5,808 bases of DNA from Desulfobacteraceae bacterium (GCA_029857875.1 JAOUGB010000174.1:1-5808); one strand, 5' to 3'; positions 1 through 5,711 are shown, counted from the stretch's first letter. Notes: generated from the sequence alone by a model not told the origin. A program made the numbers and translations.

Positions 1-344
1 GTTGTATCCGGCATTTTCCCTGAATCATTCATGAAAATTGTGTTTCCTGAAATGCGTCTTTAGGATTTTTAACTGCGGCCTGTAAACATTTTTTTTACTC
101 TATATGGCCAGTTTATTCAACACTATCTCCAGACAAGGTTTTTAAGCTGGCGGCCCTTTTTGATATCAATGGGAGAAAAAATTTATTTGACAGAGTTTGT
201 CCTTTTGATTTTTTATGGATTTTTAGATATATATAGTTTTAAATTCCGTGATTAAAGATTTTGGCTTTGTTTGAATGCATCCGACATTTTAAAAATAAGA
301 TAAGTTCAACACGTATTTTATTACGATAACATCCAGTCAAATCC
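1..344. other. AT-rich non-coding leader upstream of the GTPase gene
   Basis: No open frame here looks like a real protein. The minus-strand frame that overlaps the first part of the GTPase gene has no family resemblance and is an antisense shadow. The stretch is rich in A/T runs, including a T8 run at 89-96 that follows only a 3-bp stem (TGT-AA-ACA), too weak to call a terminator. The one supported element is the promoter-like pair at 187-216. Whether the left edge holds the end of another gene's regulatory region cannot be seen from this window. Confidence 0.6.
187..216 (+). promoter_or_regulatory. Putative sigma70-type promoter for the GTPase gene
   Basis: A perfect -35 box TTGACA (187-192) is followed after 18 bases by TTTTAT (211-216), which matches 4 of 6 positions of TATAAT. 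Transcription would start near 223, giving an untranslated leader of about 120 bases before the ATG at 345. The surroundings are AT-rich, so a chance -10 match is possible. Confidence 0.45.
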
Positions 345-1331
345 ATGGCGACAAATCTTCCCCCTGAGTACTTTGAGGCGGATAAACGATATCGTGCCGC
401 CAAAACACCTGGTGAGAAAATCTCCTGTATCGAAGAATTGCTGCGCATTGTTCCCAAACACAAAGGCACGGACAAGCTCAGGGCCGGATTGCGCAAACGG
501 CTCTCTAAATTAAAAACCACCGCTCAAGCCAAAAAAGGTACCGCTAAGCGAGAATCGGCTTTTCGTATCGACAAAGAAGGCGCCGGACAAGTGGTGCTGG
601 TCGGTCCTGCCAATGTGGGTAAATCCTCCCTGGTATCAGCGCTTACCAACGCCACACCCGAAATCGCTGATTTTCCGCATACAACCTGGAAACCCACTCC
701 GGGAATGATGCCCATTGAAAACATCCAGATCCAACTGGTGGATACGCCGCCGCTTAACCGGGATTTTATGGAACCGGAATTGTTGGACCTGATTCGCAGA
801 TCGGACTATATTTTAGTGGTCGTGGATTTGCAGACGGATCCGGTACATCAGCTTGAAGACTCGGTTGCCATCCTTCAAGAACATCGGATCATGCCCGATC
901 ACCTAAAAGAGCTTTATTCTGAGCAGCGCGGCCTGATCTTCATACCCTTTTTGGTGCTGACCAACAAGTTTGACGATGACAATTTTGATGAAAATTTCGA
1001 GATTTTCTGTGAGCTGCTCGAGAATGACTGGCCTTCGATTCCGGTTTCAGCAACCACCGGCCACAACCTGGAACAGTTTAAAAGGATGCTGTTTGAACGA
1101 CTCGAAATTATACGCGTCTACTCCAAAGCTCCCGGCAGAGAGCCGGATTTCAAGGAACCGTTTATTTTGAAAAAAGGAGATACGGTTGAGAAGTTTGCAG
1201 GGAAAATTCACCAGGATTTTGCCAGCAAATTAAAAACCGCCCGATTATGGGGCACGGCCGTCTATGACGGACAGTTGGTGCAACGAGACCATGTGTTAAG
1301 CGACAATGACATTGTGGAACTGCAGATATAA
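345..1331 (+). CDS. TGS-domain GTPase (Obg/DRG-like, HflX-Obg superfamily)
   Basis: This is a 328-aa P-loop GTPase. Residues 1-75 form a basic, probably helical N-terminal region. The G domain follows: G1 is GPANVGKS (87-94), a G2 threonine lies around 113-114, G3 is DTPP (133-136), G4 is TNKFD (206-210) and G5 is SAT (235-237). A C-terminal TGS domain (about 272-328) ends in DNDIVELQI, as in DRG and Obg-type proteins. TGS domains usually contact RNA or ribosomes, so a cytoplasmic role in translation or ribosome function is inferred; the exact target is unknown. The G3 motif has Pro where canonical DxxG has Gly, which may be a subfamily trait. No Shine-Dalgarno sequence precedes the ATG, but the N-terminal sequence from MATNLPPEYF fits what I recall of relatives, so I keep this start. 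The gene appears to lead a transcript with the two plus-strand genes that follow. Confidence 0.88.
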   Translation: MATNLPPEYFEADKRYRAAKTPGEKISCIEELLRIVPKHKGTDKLRAGLRKRLSKLKTTAQAKKGTAKRESAFRIDKEGAGQVVLVGPANVGKSSLVSALTNATPEIADFPHTTWKPTPGMMPIENIQIQLVDTPPLNRDFMEPELLDLIRRSDYILVVVDLQTDPVHQLEDSVAILQEHRIMPDHLKELYSEQRGLIFIPFLVLTNKFDDDNFDENFEIFCELLENDWPSIPVSATTGHNLEQFKRMLFERLEIIRVYSKAPGREPDFKEPFILKKGDTVEKFAGKIHQDFASKLKTARLWGTAVYDGQLVQRDHVLSDNDIVELQI

Positions 1332-1356
1332 TTGAAATAATTAGTTTGGAAACAAT

Positions 1357-1503
1357 ATGAGAAACTTGTTTTGTGTCATAGGGATGTTGGGAGTTGTTCT
1401 ATTTGTTTCTGGATATTATTTTATAAATAATGGAAGGTACGTTTATTTTTTGGGTATAGCATTGATGATAGCAGGATTTATTGGAATTAAAAAAACAAAA
1501 TAA
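1357..1503 (+). CDS. Small two-helix membrane peptide, 48 aa, function unknown
   Basis: An open frame starts at ATG 1357 and ends at TAA 1501-1503. It encodes 48 residues with two hydrophobic segments, about residues 3-23 and 28-44, joined by a short INNGR-type turn and ending in the basic tail KKTK. Basic residues at both termini suggest that both ends face the cytoplasm, although the turn also carries one Arg. A weak GGA lies 6 bases upstream (1348-1350). The gene sits 25 bases after the GTPase stop and 18 bases before the adenylyltransferase start, so it would be co-transcribed. It is much richer in A/T and in codons such as TTA, ATA and AAT than its neighbours, which suggests recent gain or weak selection. 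I do not recognise a family. It could be a chance ORF, but the amphipathic layout and clean fit between the genes favour a real peptide. Confidence 0.55.
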   Translation: MRNLFCVIGMLGVVLFVSGYYFINNGRYVYFLGIALMIAGFIGIKKTK

Positions 1504-1521
1504 CACCTCAATTGAACGAAA

Positions 1522-2100
1522 ATGACCGAAACGTTAAACCGATATGACGTGGGTGTGATTCACGGCCGGTTCCAGGTGCTTCACAATGACCATCTGAAGT
1601 ACTTACTGCTCGGCAAAGCGCTCTGCAAGCATCTGGTTGTCGGAATTACCAACCCGGATCCATCCCAGATCAAGGATGAGCCTGCCGATCCTCATCGAAG
1701 CGGTTTGGCCGCCAACCCGCTCACCTATTATGAGCGTTACCAGTTGGTTCGGGCTGCCCTGACCGAAGCGGGCTTCTGTATGGAGGACTTTTCGGTAGTT
1801 CCGTTGCCCATCAATAGTCCGGGAAATTACAAATATTACGTGCCCATGGAGGCCGTGTTCTTTCTGTCCATCTACGACGACTGGGGGCGGCAAAAAAAGA
1901 AATATTTCGAATCGTTGAGATTAAATGTGCATGTGCTTTGGGAAGTCAAACCGGGAGAAAAAGGGATCAGTGGCAGCGACGTGCGGCGTAGAATGGCCGA
2001 CGGCCTGCCGTGGGAGCACCTGGTGCCCGGTTCTGTGGCGCAACTTTTGAAAGAATGGAAAATACAGCAGCGACTTCGATCAATGAGATCTTCGCAGTGA
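1522..2100 (+). CDS. Nicotinate/nicotinamide-nucleotide adenylyltransferase-like protein
   Basis: This 192-aa protein belongs to the HIGH-type nucleotidyltransferase superfamily. The N-terminal VGVIHGRFQVLHNDH (10-24) corresponds to the GRFQPxHxGH segment of NadM/NadR-type NMN adenylyltransferases. ISGSDVR (149-155) matches the ISGTxVR nucleotide-binding signature near the C terminus. Such enzymes join ATP with NMN or NaMN to make NAD or its deamido form. The second signature position is unusual: the (H/T)xGH motif reads H21-N-D-H24, so Asp replaces the near-invariant Gly. I recall deltaproteobacterial relatives with the same change, so it may mark a subfamily with altered substrate. Length fits archaeal-type NadM (about 170-190 aa) plus a short basic tail. 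The start is supported by the domain beginning 10 residues later, since only a weak purine stretch (GAACGAAA) precedes the ATG. It lies in line with the GTPase gene and converges on the desulfurase gene. Confidence 0.82.
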   Translation: MTETLNRYDVGVIHGRFQVLHNDHLKYLLLGKALCKHLVVGITNPDPSQIKDEPADPHRSGLAANPLTYYERYQLVRAALTEAGFCMEDFSVVPLPINSPGNYKYYVPMEAVFFLSIYDDWGRQKKKYFESLRLNVHVLWEVKPGEKGISGSDVRRRMADGLPWEHLVPGSVAQLLKEWKIQQRLRSMRSSQ

Positions 2101-2126
2101 GGGATGCACAATGGCAATACGCGACA

Positions 2127-3272
2127 TTAGCACACCGCTTTTAATTTGTTGACGGCGTCGGCCACCACTCGGATCGTTTTATCGATCTGAGCTTCGGTGG
2201 TCATCCTGCCGACACTGAACCGGAGGGTTCCCATGGCCCATTCCAGGGGGGTGCCCATGGCTTTCAGGACATGGGAAATTTCCACAGAATCGGAGTGGCA
2301 AGCCGCTCCGGCGGATGCAGCCACTTCGAGACCGATTTCTTCCAGGATACGGTTGGCTTCCAGCCCCTTAAAGGAAAGGTTCAGCGTGTTCGGAAGGCGG
2401 TGTTGGAGGTGACCGTTAAGGCGAATGTCGAAAAGCCGGCCCAACAGTCCCTCGTGCAGCCGGTCGCGCAGAAATTTCATACGGGCCATATTATTTTCCA
2501 GATCCTGCTGTGCGATTTCACATGCTTTTCCCAGACCGACGATTTCTAGTACATTTTCGGTACCGGCCCGCCAACCCATTTCCTGACCGGCACCGAAACA
2601 GAATTTTTCAGGTTCCAGCGGCGGGCGCACATACAGCGCACCGATGCCCTTGGGTGCATACACTTTGTGCCCGGCCATCGAGAGCAAATCCACCTCCAGA
2701 TCTTCTACATTAGTGGGGATTTTCCCTACCGATTGAGCAGCGTCGGTGTGTATGGCGATGGCATGTTTTTTTGCAATACGGCTGATTTCGGCAATCGGCT
2801 GAATGGTCCCGACTTCGTTGTTGGCATGCATGACGGTGATCAGAATGGTCGTGGGCCGAACGGCCCTTTCCACATCGGCGGGATCCACCAGGCCGTCTTC
2901 ACTGACCGGCAAATACGTGGTTTCGAACCCGTCCGCTTCGAGATATCGGCAGACTTCGAGCACTGCCGGGTGTTCGAAATTGCTGGTGATGATATGATTT
3001 CCCTTTTCCCTGGACCGCCGCGCCACACCGCGGATGGCGTGGTTGTTGGATTCTGTGCCGCCGCTGGTAAAGAAAACCTCGGTTGGACGGCAGTTAAGGA
3101 TGCCGGCCACCTGTCTGCGGGAAGTCTCAACGGCCTGCTTGGGTTTGATGCCGTACCAGTGCGAGCTGGAAGGGTTGCCGAATTCTGCTTCCAGAAACGG
3201 CCGCATGGCCTCGATCACTTCCGGATCATGGGGTGTGGTGGCGTTGTAATCTAAGTAAATTGGTTTGATCAT
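2127..3272 (-). CDS. Cysteine desulfurase / selenocysteine lyase-like PLP enzyme (NifS/IscS class V)
   Basis: This 381-aa fold-type I PLP enzyme would remove sulfur (or selenium) from L-cysteine (or selenocysteine) to give alanine and an enzyme persulfide. Visible family landmarks are YLDYNATTP (6-14), TSGGTESNN (69-77), EHPAV with the cofactor-stacking His101, NNEVGT (151-156), HTDAAQ with Asp177 (175-180), SMAGHK with the Schiff-base Lys203 (198-203), RAGTEN (235-240) and the catalytic loop AGAACHSD with Cys325. The loop and the following LRFSVGRMTTEAQID segment resemble selenocysteine lyases more than standard IscS, which has a SACTSGS-type loop. The protein ends in Cys381. No signal peptide is present, so it is cytoplasmic. 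I chose ATG 3272 because GAGGA (3281-3285) lies 8 bases upstream; the TTG at 3278 would be only 2 bases away. No iscU, iscA or selD lies nearby, so the partner is unknown. The gene converges on the adenylyltransferase gene with 26 bases between stops. Confidence 0.92.
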   Translation of the reverse strand: MIKPIYLDYNATTPHDPEVIEAMRPFLEAEFGNPSSSHWYGIKPKQAVETSRRQVAGILNCRPTEVFFTSGGTESNNHAIRGVARRSREKGNHIITSNFEHPAVLEVCRYLEADGFETTYLPVSEDGLVDPADVERAVRPTTILITVMHANNEVGTIQPIAEISRIAKKHAIAIHTDAAQSVGKIPTNVEDLEVDLLSMAGHKVYAPKGIGALYVRPPLEPEKFCFGAGQEMGWRAGTENVLEIVGLGKACEIAQQDLENNMARMKFLRDRLHEGLLGRLFDIRLNGHLQHRLPNTLNLSFKGLEANRILEEIGLEVAASAGAACHSDSVEISHVLKAMGTPLEWAMGTLRFSVGRMTTEAQIDKTIRVVADAVNKLKAVC

Positions 3273-3280
3273 GATCAATT

Positions 3281-3285
3281 TCCTC
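3281..3285 (-). promoter_or_regulatory. Shine-Dalgarno GAGGA of the desulfurase gene
   Basis: On the minus strand GAGGA sits 8 bases before ATG 3272 and 2 bases before the in-frame TTG 3278. The spacing selects the ATG and gives a protein beginning MIKPIYLDYN. Confidence 0.75.
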
Positions 3286-3468
3286 GTTTGAGTATACCGG
3301 TTGAAAATTGATTTGTTCGAATTCGCATTCGTCGCGTTGCTGCCGGAAACGGCTTGCCCGGCTGGGTTTAAAACGCCTGTTTGCCCGTTTTTTTTGGAGC
3401 ACGAAAGACGGTTATACCCACGGTTTGCAGTCTTTCACCGACTTGCCGAACTCCCCAGACTCAACCGA

Positions 3469-4026
3469 CTAAAACAGTTGCTTCCAAAGACTGAACTTTA
3501 TGCTCTCGTAACCGGCCGGAGCATAGTTCCACTTGTCACCATAAACATGAACCCGTTTGACTTCTTTGCCGTTTTTGTCGTATACCTTGCCGCCCTCCAG
3601 GATCCAAGCCAGGATACCCCCCTTGAGGTTGACAACAGTGATGCCCTGCTTGGCCATTCCACAGGCGAACACGCAGCTGCGGTAGCTGATGGTACAATAG
3701 CAGACTGCGGCCTTATCCTTGTACTGATCGGGATGGCTCAAAAAGTCCTGCTTGGAGACAGCACCGGGAAGCATCGAAACAGCCATTTCCGCCGGCTTGC
3801 GGGTATCGACAAATACCACCGTTCCCTGATTCAGCAATTCCATACCCTGTTGCGGTGAGATATCCTTGACGGCCGGGAAATCTTTTTTATACCCTGCGTA
3901 CAAGTCATAGATGGTTTCCTTTTTCTGTGCGTCGGACATTTCACTGTCACCCAGAGCAATGTGAGCTATGCACAGAAGCGAGATCAAACCATAAAAAAGT
4001 AGAGGGATCGTCCGGTTTCGTCTCAC
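3469..4026 (-). CDS. Exported rhodanese-like sulfurtransferase with C-terminal extension
   Basis: From GTG 4026 this is a 185-aa protein. Residues 1-26 look like a signal peptide: an RRNR n-region, a hydrophobic stretch IPLLFYGLISLLCIAHIA and a possible cleavage near ALG-DS. A single rhodanese domain (about 53-146) follows, with the VFVDTRKPAE strand-loop (71-80), the active-site loop C111-TISY-R116 matching the CxxxxR pattern, and a GG..AW..GG segment (136-146). It would accept sulfane sulfur as a Cys111 persulfide in the periplasm. Four cysteines cluster near the loop (109, 111, 118, 122). After the domain, about 40 residues (KNGKEVKRVHVYGDKW onward) form an extension rich in aromatics. Longer starts at ATG 4065 and 4134 exist but lack a Shine-Dalgarno and push the hydrophobic segment far from the N terminus. 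The gene shares its strand with the desulfurase but lies about 200 bases from each neighbour. Confidence 0.83.
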   Translation of the reverse strand: MRRNRTIPLLFYGLISLLCIAHIALGDSEMSDAQKKETIYDLYAGYKKDFPAVKDISPQQGMELLNQGTVVFVDTRKPAEMAVSMLPGAVSKQDFLSHPDQYKDKAAVCYCTISYRSCVFACGMAKQGITVVNLKGGILAWILEGGKVYDKNGKEVKRVHVYGDKWNYAPAGYESIKFSLWKQLF

Positions 4027-4035
4027 GCGAAATTG

Positions 4036-4041
4036 CCCTTT
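4036..4041 (-). promoter_or_regulatory. Shine-Dalgarno AAAGGG favouring the GTG start of the rhodanese gene
   Basis: On the minus strand AAAGGG lies 9 bases before GTG 4026. No comparable site precedes ATG 4065 or ATG 4134. With this start the protein opens with a compact basic n-region and hydrophobic core, the normal form of a signal peptide. Confidence 0.5.
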
Positions 4042-4094
4042 ATACCTACGGTTCACAAAAGTCATATGCGATTTTGATACTATGGTTTCGCAGC

Positions 4095-4124
4095 ATAAAA
4101 ATTGTTCTATCGGGCAAGTATCAA
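4095..4124 (-). promoter_or_regulatory. Putative promoter for the rhodanese gene
   Basis: On the minus strand TTGATA (4124-4119, 5 of 6 to consensus) is followed after 18 bases by TTTTAT (4100-4095, 4 of 6). Transcription would begin near 4088. That start would exclude ATG 4134 and leave a leader of about 60 bases before GTG 4026. Support is by consensus match only. Confidence 0.35.
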
Positions 4125-4251
4125 TAAGAACCATTTATGGCTCGCTATTGATAGGCTTTTGAAACTCCTCAACCGATATAAAATTGTAGCCTGTGGAAGG
4201 AGCCTCCCATCCCAATTCCGATGCTTGCAGATTTTCTTTCCGAATGACTTT

Positions 4252-5271
4252 TTATTTTTCATGATAGGTGATTCGGTAAATAAACGCGGCTGGATCATAG
4301 AAATCAATCGGATGGCCTCCCACTTCCGCATATGGGTAGCCAAATGTATTGAGCGGCGCACCTTTCTGAGGAGGATTCAGCACTAAGTCGCGGCCGTGGG
4401 CGATGACGACCCGATAAGGATCAATGCCTCCCCAAAAATAGTCGCGATAAGCATTGGTTTTAGCATCCTTTAAATCAAGCTTTTCTACAAGCATTTTCTT
4501 ACGCACATCCGCCGGGTCAACCGGGACCCAGCCATACCCGGGAAGAAAAAACTCCGCCCAACAGTGCTGCCAGGTGGTGACGTCCTGCTGGGGCTTTTTT
4601 CCGAGACGGACGCTGAAGACCTCGCGAGCCGGCACACCAGCCGCTCGGGCCAGCGCAATAAAGGCTGACGAAATATCCGTGCATTTTCCACCCGGTTTTT
4701 CCAGCAACTTGCACACATCACCTTTGCCACAGCCTACGGTTTTGGGATCCCGATACATATTCTCACAGGTCCAGTCATAGATCGCCTTGGCCTTTTTCAG
4801 CACCGTTTTTTTCCCTTTGGTGATGGTGTCGGACAGCTTTTTAACCTCTCCGTCAGTTGGACCGAGAGAAGTGGGTTTCAAAAACTCCGCATAATCGGCA
4901 GGATTCCAGGTGGGTTCCTGAGCAGGCAAAGCGCGACGACGAACTTCCTGCCGTTCAACCTTGAATGAAAACTTGAGCTTCCGGCTGGTGGCATCCTTCG
5001 GCCACTCGGCATAGAGAATCGGAGTCCCGTAAGACCGGTCCGTATACACACCGTTAGCGGAATAATCTCCTGATGTTTGAATGTCGCTGATGAGTTGGTC
5101 TCTGTCAGAAACAGGATAAGGAATCCATAGGCGGGCAGTCTGTCCTTGAGCCTGGACTGAAAGATCTACCTCCACGGTTATGATCCCTGAATGGGTTTTC
5201 GACAAGGCACTCGAACAGATTCCACAAGTAAAAAGAGCTACCAGCAATGCAACAATTAGATTTTTTTTCAA
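4252..5271 (-). CDS. Exported transglutaminase-like (papain-fold) protein
   Basis: From TTG 5271 the protein has 339 residues. It opens with a typical signal peptide (MKKNLIVALLVALFTCGI, possible cleavage near ALS-KT at 24) and is probably periplasmic. An N-terminal beta-rich region contains WIPYP followed by a QLISDI segment. The transglutaminase-like core then shows GGKCTDISSAF with catalytic Cys197, TTWQHCWAEF with His236 and WVPVDPAD with Asp252, so the triad is complete. RAAGVPAREV after the Cys is the usual RAxGxPAR helix-turn. Bacterial members are thiol peptidases, transamidases or amidases; the substrate cannot be told here. Extra cysteines at 169, 181 and 187 lie just before the nucleophile and could form a disulfide. 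An A8 run at codons 2-4 is a possible slippage site. ATG 5277 is in frame but abuts the Shine-Dalgarno, so TTG is preferred. The rhodanese gene follows on the same strand. Confidence 0.86.
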   Translation of the reverse strand: MKKNLIVALLVALFTCGICSSALSKTHSGIITVEVDLSVQAQGQTARLWIPYPVSDRDQLISDIQTSGDYSANGVYTDRSYGTPILYAEWPKDATSRKLKFSFKVERQEVRRRALPAQEPTWNPADYAEFLKPTSLGPTDGEVKKLSDTITKGKKTVLKKAKAIYDWTCENMYRDPKTVGCGKGDVCKLLEKPGGKCTDISSAFIALARAAGVPAREVFSVRLGKKPQQDVTTWQHCWAEFFLPGYGWVPVDPADVRKKMLVEKLDLKDAKTNAYRDYFWGGIDPYRVVIAHGRDLVLNPPQKGAPLNTFGYPYAEVGGHPIDFYDPAAFIYRITYHEK

Positions 5272-5277
5272 GATCAT

Positions 5278-5282
5278 TCCTT
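5278..5282 (-). promoter_or_regulatory. Shine-Dalgarno AAGGA deciding the transglutaminase start
   Basis: On the minus strand AAGGA ends immediately before ATG 5277 (zero spacing) but lies 6 bases before TTG 5271. Six bases is normal and zero is not, so translation probably begins at TTG, giving MKKN rather than MILKKN. Confidence 0.55.
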
Positions 5283-5296
5283 TCTGTTAAATGATC

Positions 5297-5326
5297 TTTA
5301 TCCCATGGACAATTTCAACATGTCAA
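5297..5326 (-). promoter_or_regulatory. Sigma70-type promoter of the transglutaminase gene
   Basis: On the minus strand a perfect TTGACA (5326-5321) is followed after 18 bases by GATAAA (5302-5297, 4 of 6). A very AT-rich tract (about 5327-5347) lies just upstream and could act as an UP element. The predicted start near 5290 leaves a short leader containing the AAGGA site. Position, boxes and leader length agree well. Confidence 0.6.
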
Positions 5327-5466
5327 ATATATAATATTGATATATAAAGCCGAAATCATTAAGAAAATCAATACAGATGAGACAATAATTCGGACAGTTG
5401 TTAATATTTAATATTTTCAGTATTTTTTGGTGTGGGAATTGGTGTAGGAAAAATTTTAAAAATCAT

Positions 5467-5498
5467 CGGGGAATCCTGCCCTCGCTGTGCGGGATTTC
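5467..5498. repeat. GC-rich hairpin repeat, copy 1
   Basis: This 32-base unit begins CGGGGAATCCTGCCC and ends TGCGGGATTTC. Its second copy is at 5712-5742 in the same orientation. The first 15 bases and the last 10 are identical between copies; only the central loop differs in sequence and by one base in length. The ends GAATCCTG and CGGGATTT pair as an 8-bp stem with two G-T wobbles. It resembles REP-like dispersed hairpin elements. Confidence 0.7.
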
Positions 5499-5527
5499 CG
5501 CCACACGGCATAGGCGGACAAGTCCGC
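5498..5527. repeat. Overlapping inverted repeats next to repeat copy 1
   Basis: CCGCC (5498-5502) can pair with GGCGG (5513-5517) across a 10-base loop. Alternatively GCGGAC (5514-5519) pairs with GTCCGC (5522-5527). The two stems share bases, so they are mutually exclusive. The segment is absent from copy 2 of the repeat. Confidence 0.5.
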
Positions 5528-5574
5528 TACGCTTCAAAAAACTATGAATGTGATTTAGTTTTTGAACAAAATTC

Positions 5575-5602
5575 TTGACATTTCGCATAATGTCGATATA
5601 CG
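5575..5602 (+). promoter_or_regulatory. Sigma70-type promoter of an orphan short transcript
   Basis: A perfect TTGACA (5575-5580) is followed after 16 bases by TATACG (5597-5602, 4 of 6 to TATAAT). Transcription would start about 5609. No coding gene follows within the window; a terminator-like hairpin begins at 5622. Confidence 0.6.
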
Positions 5603-5604
5603 AA
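5582..5604. promoter_or_regulatory. Operator-like inverted repeat over the orphan promoter
   Basis: TTCGCATA (5582-5589) and TATACGAA (5597-5604) are inverted copies matching at 7 of 8 positions, separated by 7 bases. The dyad fills the spacer and covers the -10 box, the classic position for a repressor that blocks RNA polymerase. The regulator is not in this window and I do not recognise the motif. Confidence 0.5.
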
Positions 5605-5608
5605 CAAT

Positions 5609-5666
5609 CATCGTGTAAGTTGGGTTGCCCTTGTATGGGAGTGCTTGGGCAACCCGTTCTTTTTTT
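5609..5666 (+). ncRNA. Candidate small RNA of about 58 nt
   Basis: Between the predicted start near 5609 and the end of the T-run at 5666 lies about 58 nt, mostly the terminator hairpin itself preceded by a short single-stranded leader (5609-5621). There is no start codon with a useful frame. It could be a short regulatory RNA, the attenuated leader of a gene beyond the window, or a relic of a lost gene. The ends are inferred from consensus only. Confidence 0.35.
5622..5666 (+). terminator. Rho-independent terminator
   Basis: GGGTTGCCC (5622-5630) and GGGCAACCC (5647-5655) form a perfect 9-bp stem with a 16-base loop, followed by GTTC and a T7 run (5660-5666). No T-run lies on the other side, so it acts on plus-strand transcripts. 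The only upstream plus-strand promoter seen nearby is at 5575-5602. The loop also contains GGG (5637-5639), which could compete for the CCC at 5628-5630. Confidence 0.75.
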
Positions 5667-5711
5667 GACCTATAGCTCCCCCTTTCCAAACAAAAGCGTC
5701 CATATTTATTA

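Noticed and set aside
239..520. Minus-strand open frame of 93 codons overlapping the GTPase start
   Set aside because: It runs antisense to the N-terminal part of a clear GTPase gene, has no recognisable motif and no good ribosome-binding site.
2667..3254. Plus-strand open frame of 195 codons inside the desulfurase gene
   Set aside because: It is antisense to a well-supported PLP enzyme with all its motifs; the translation has no family resemblance.
3291..3296. TATACT (minus strand) as -10 box for the desulfurase gene
   Set aside because: It matches 5 of 6 positions but has no usable -35, and transcription would start inside the Shine-Dalgarno, leaving it nonfunctional.
3388..3395. T8 run as a plus-strand terminator
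   Set aside because: The preceding bases form direct repeats of TTGCCCG rather than a hairpin, and no plus-strand gene ends here.
3301..3858. Plus-strand open frame of 185 codons spanning the desulfurase-rhodanese gap
   Set aside because: Most of it is antisense to the rhodanese domain and the rest is intergenic; no motif or start signal supports it.
4195..4212. GGAAGGAGCCTCCC as a terminator after the transglutaminase gene
   Set aside because: The stem is about 4 bp with almost no loop and there is no T-run on the minus strand.
5213..5277. Transglutaminase protein as a lipoprotein
   Set aside because: The cysteines near the end of the hydrophobic stretch occur as LFTC and CGIC, which do not fit the L-[AS]-[GA]-C lipobox; ordinary signal peptidase cleavage is more likely.
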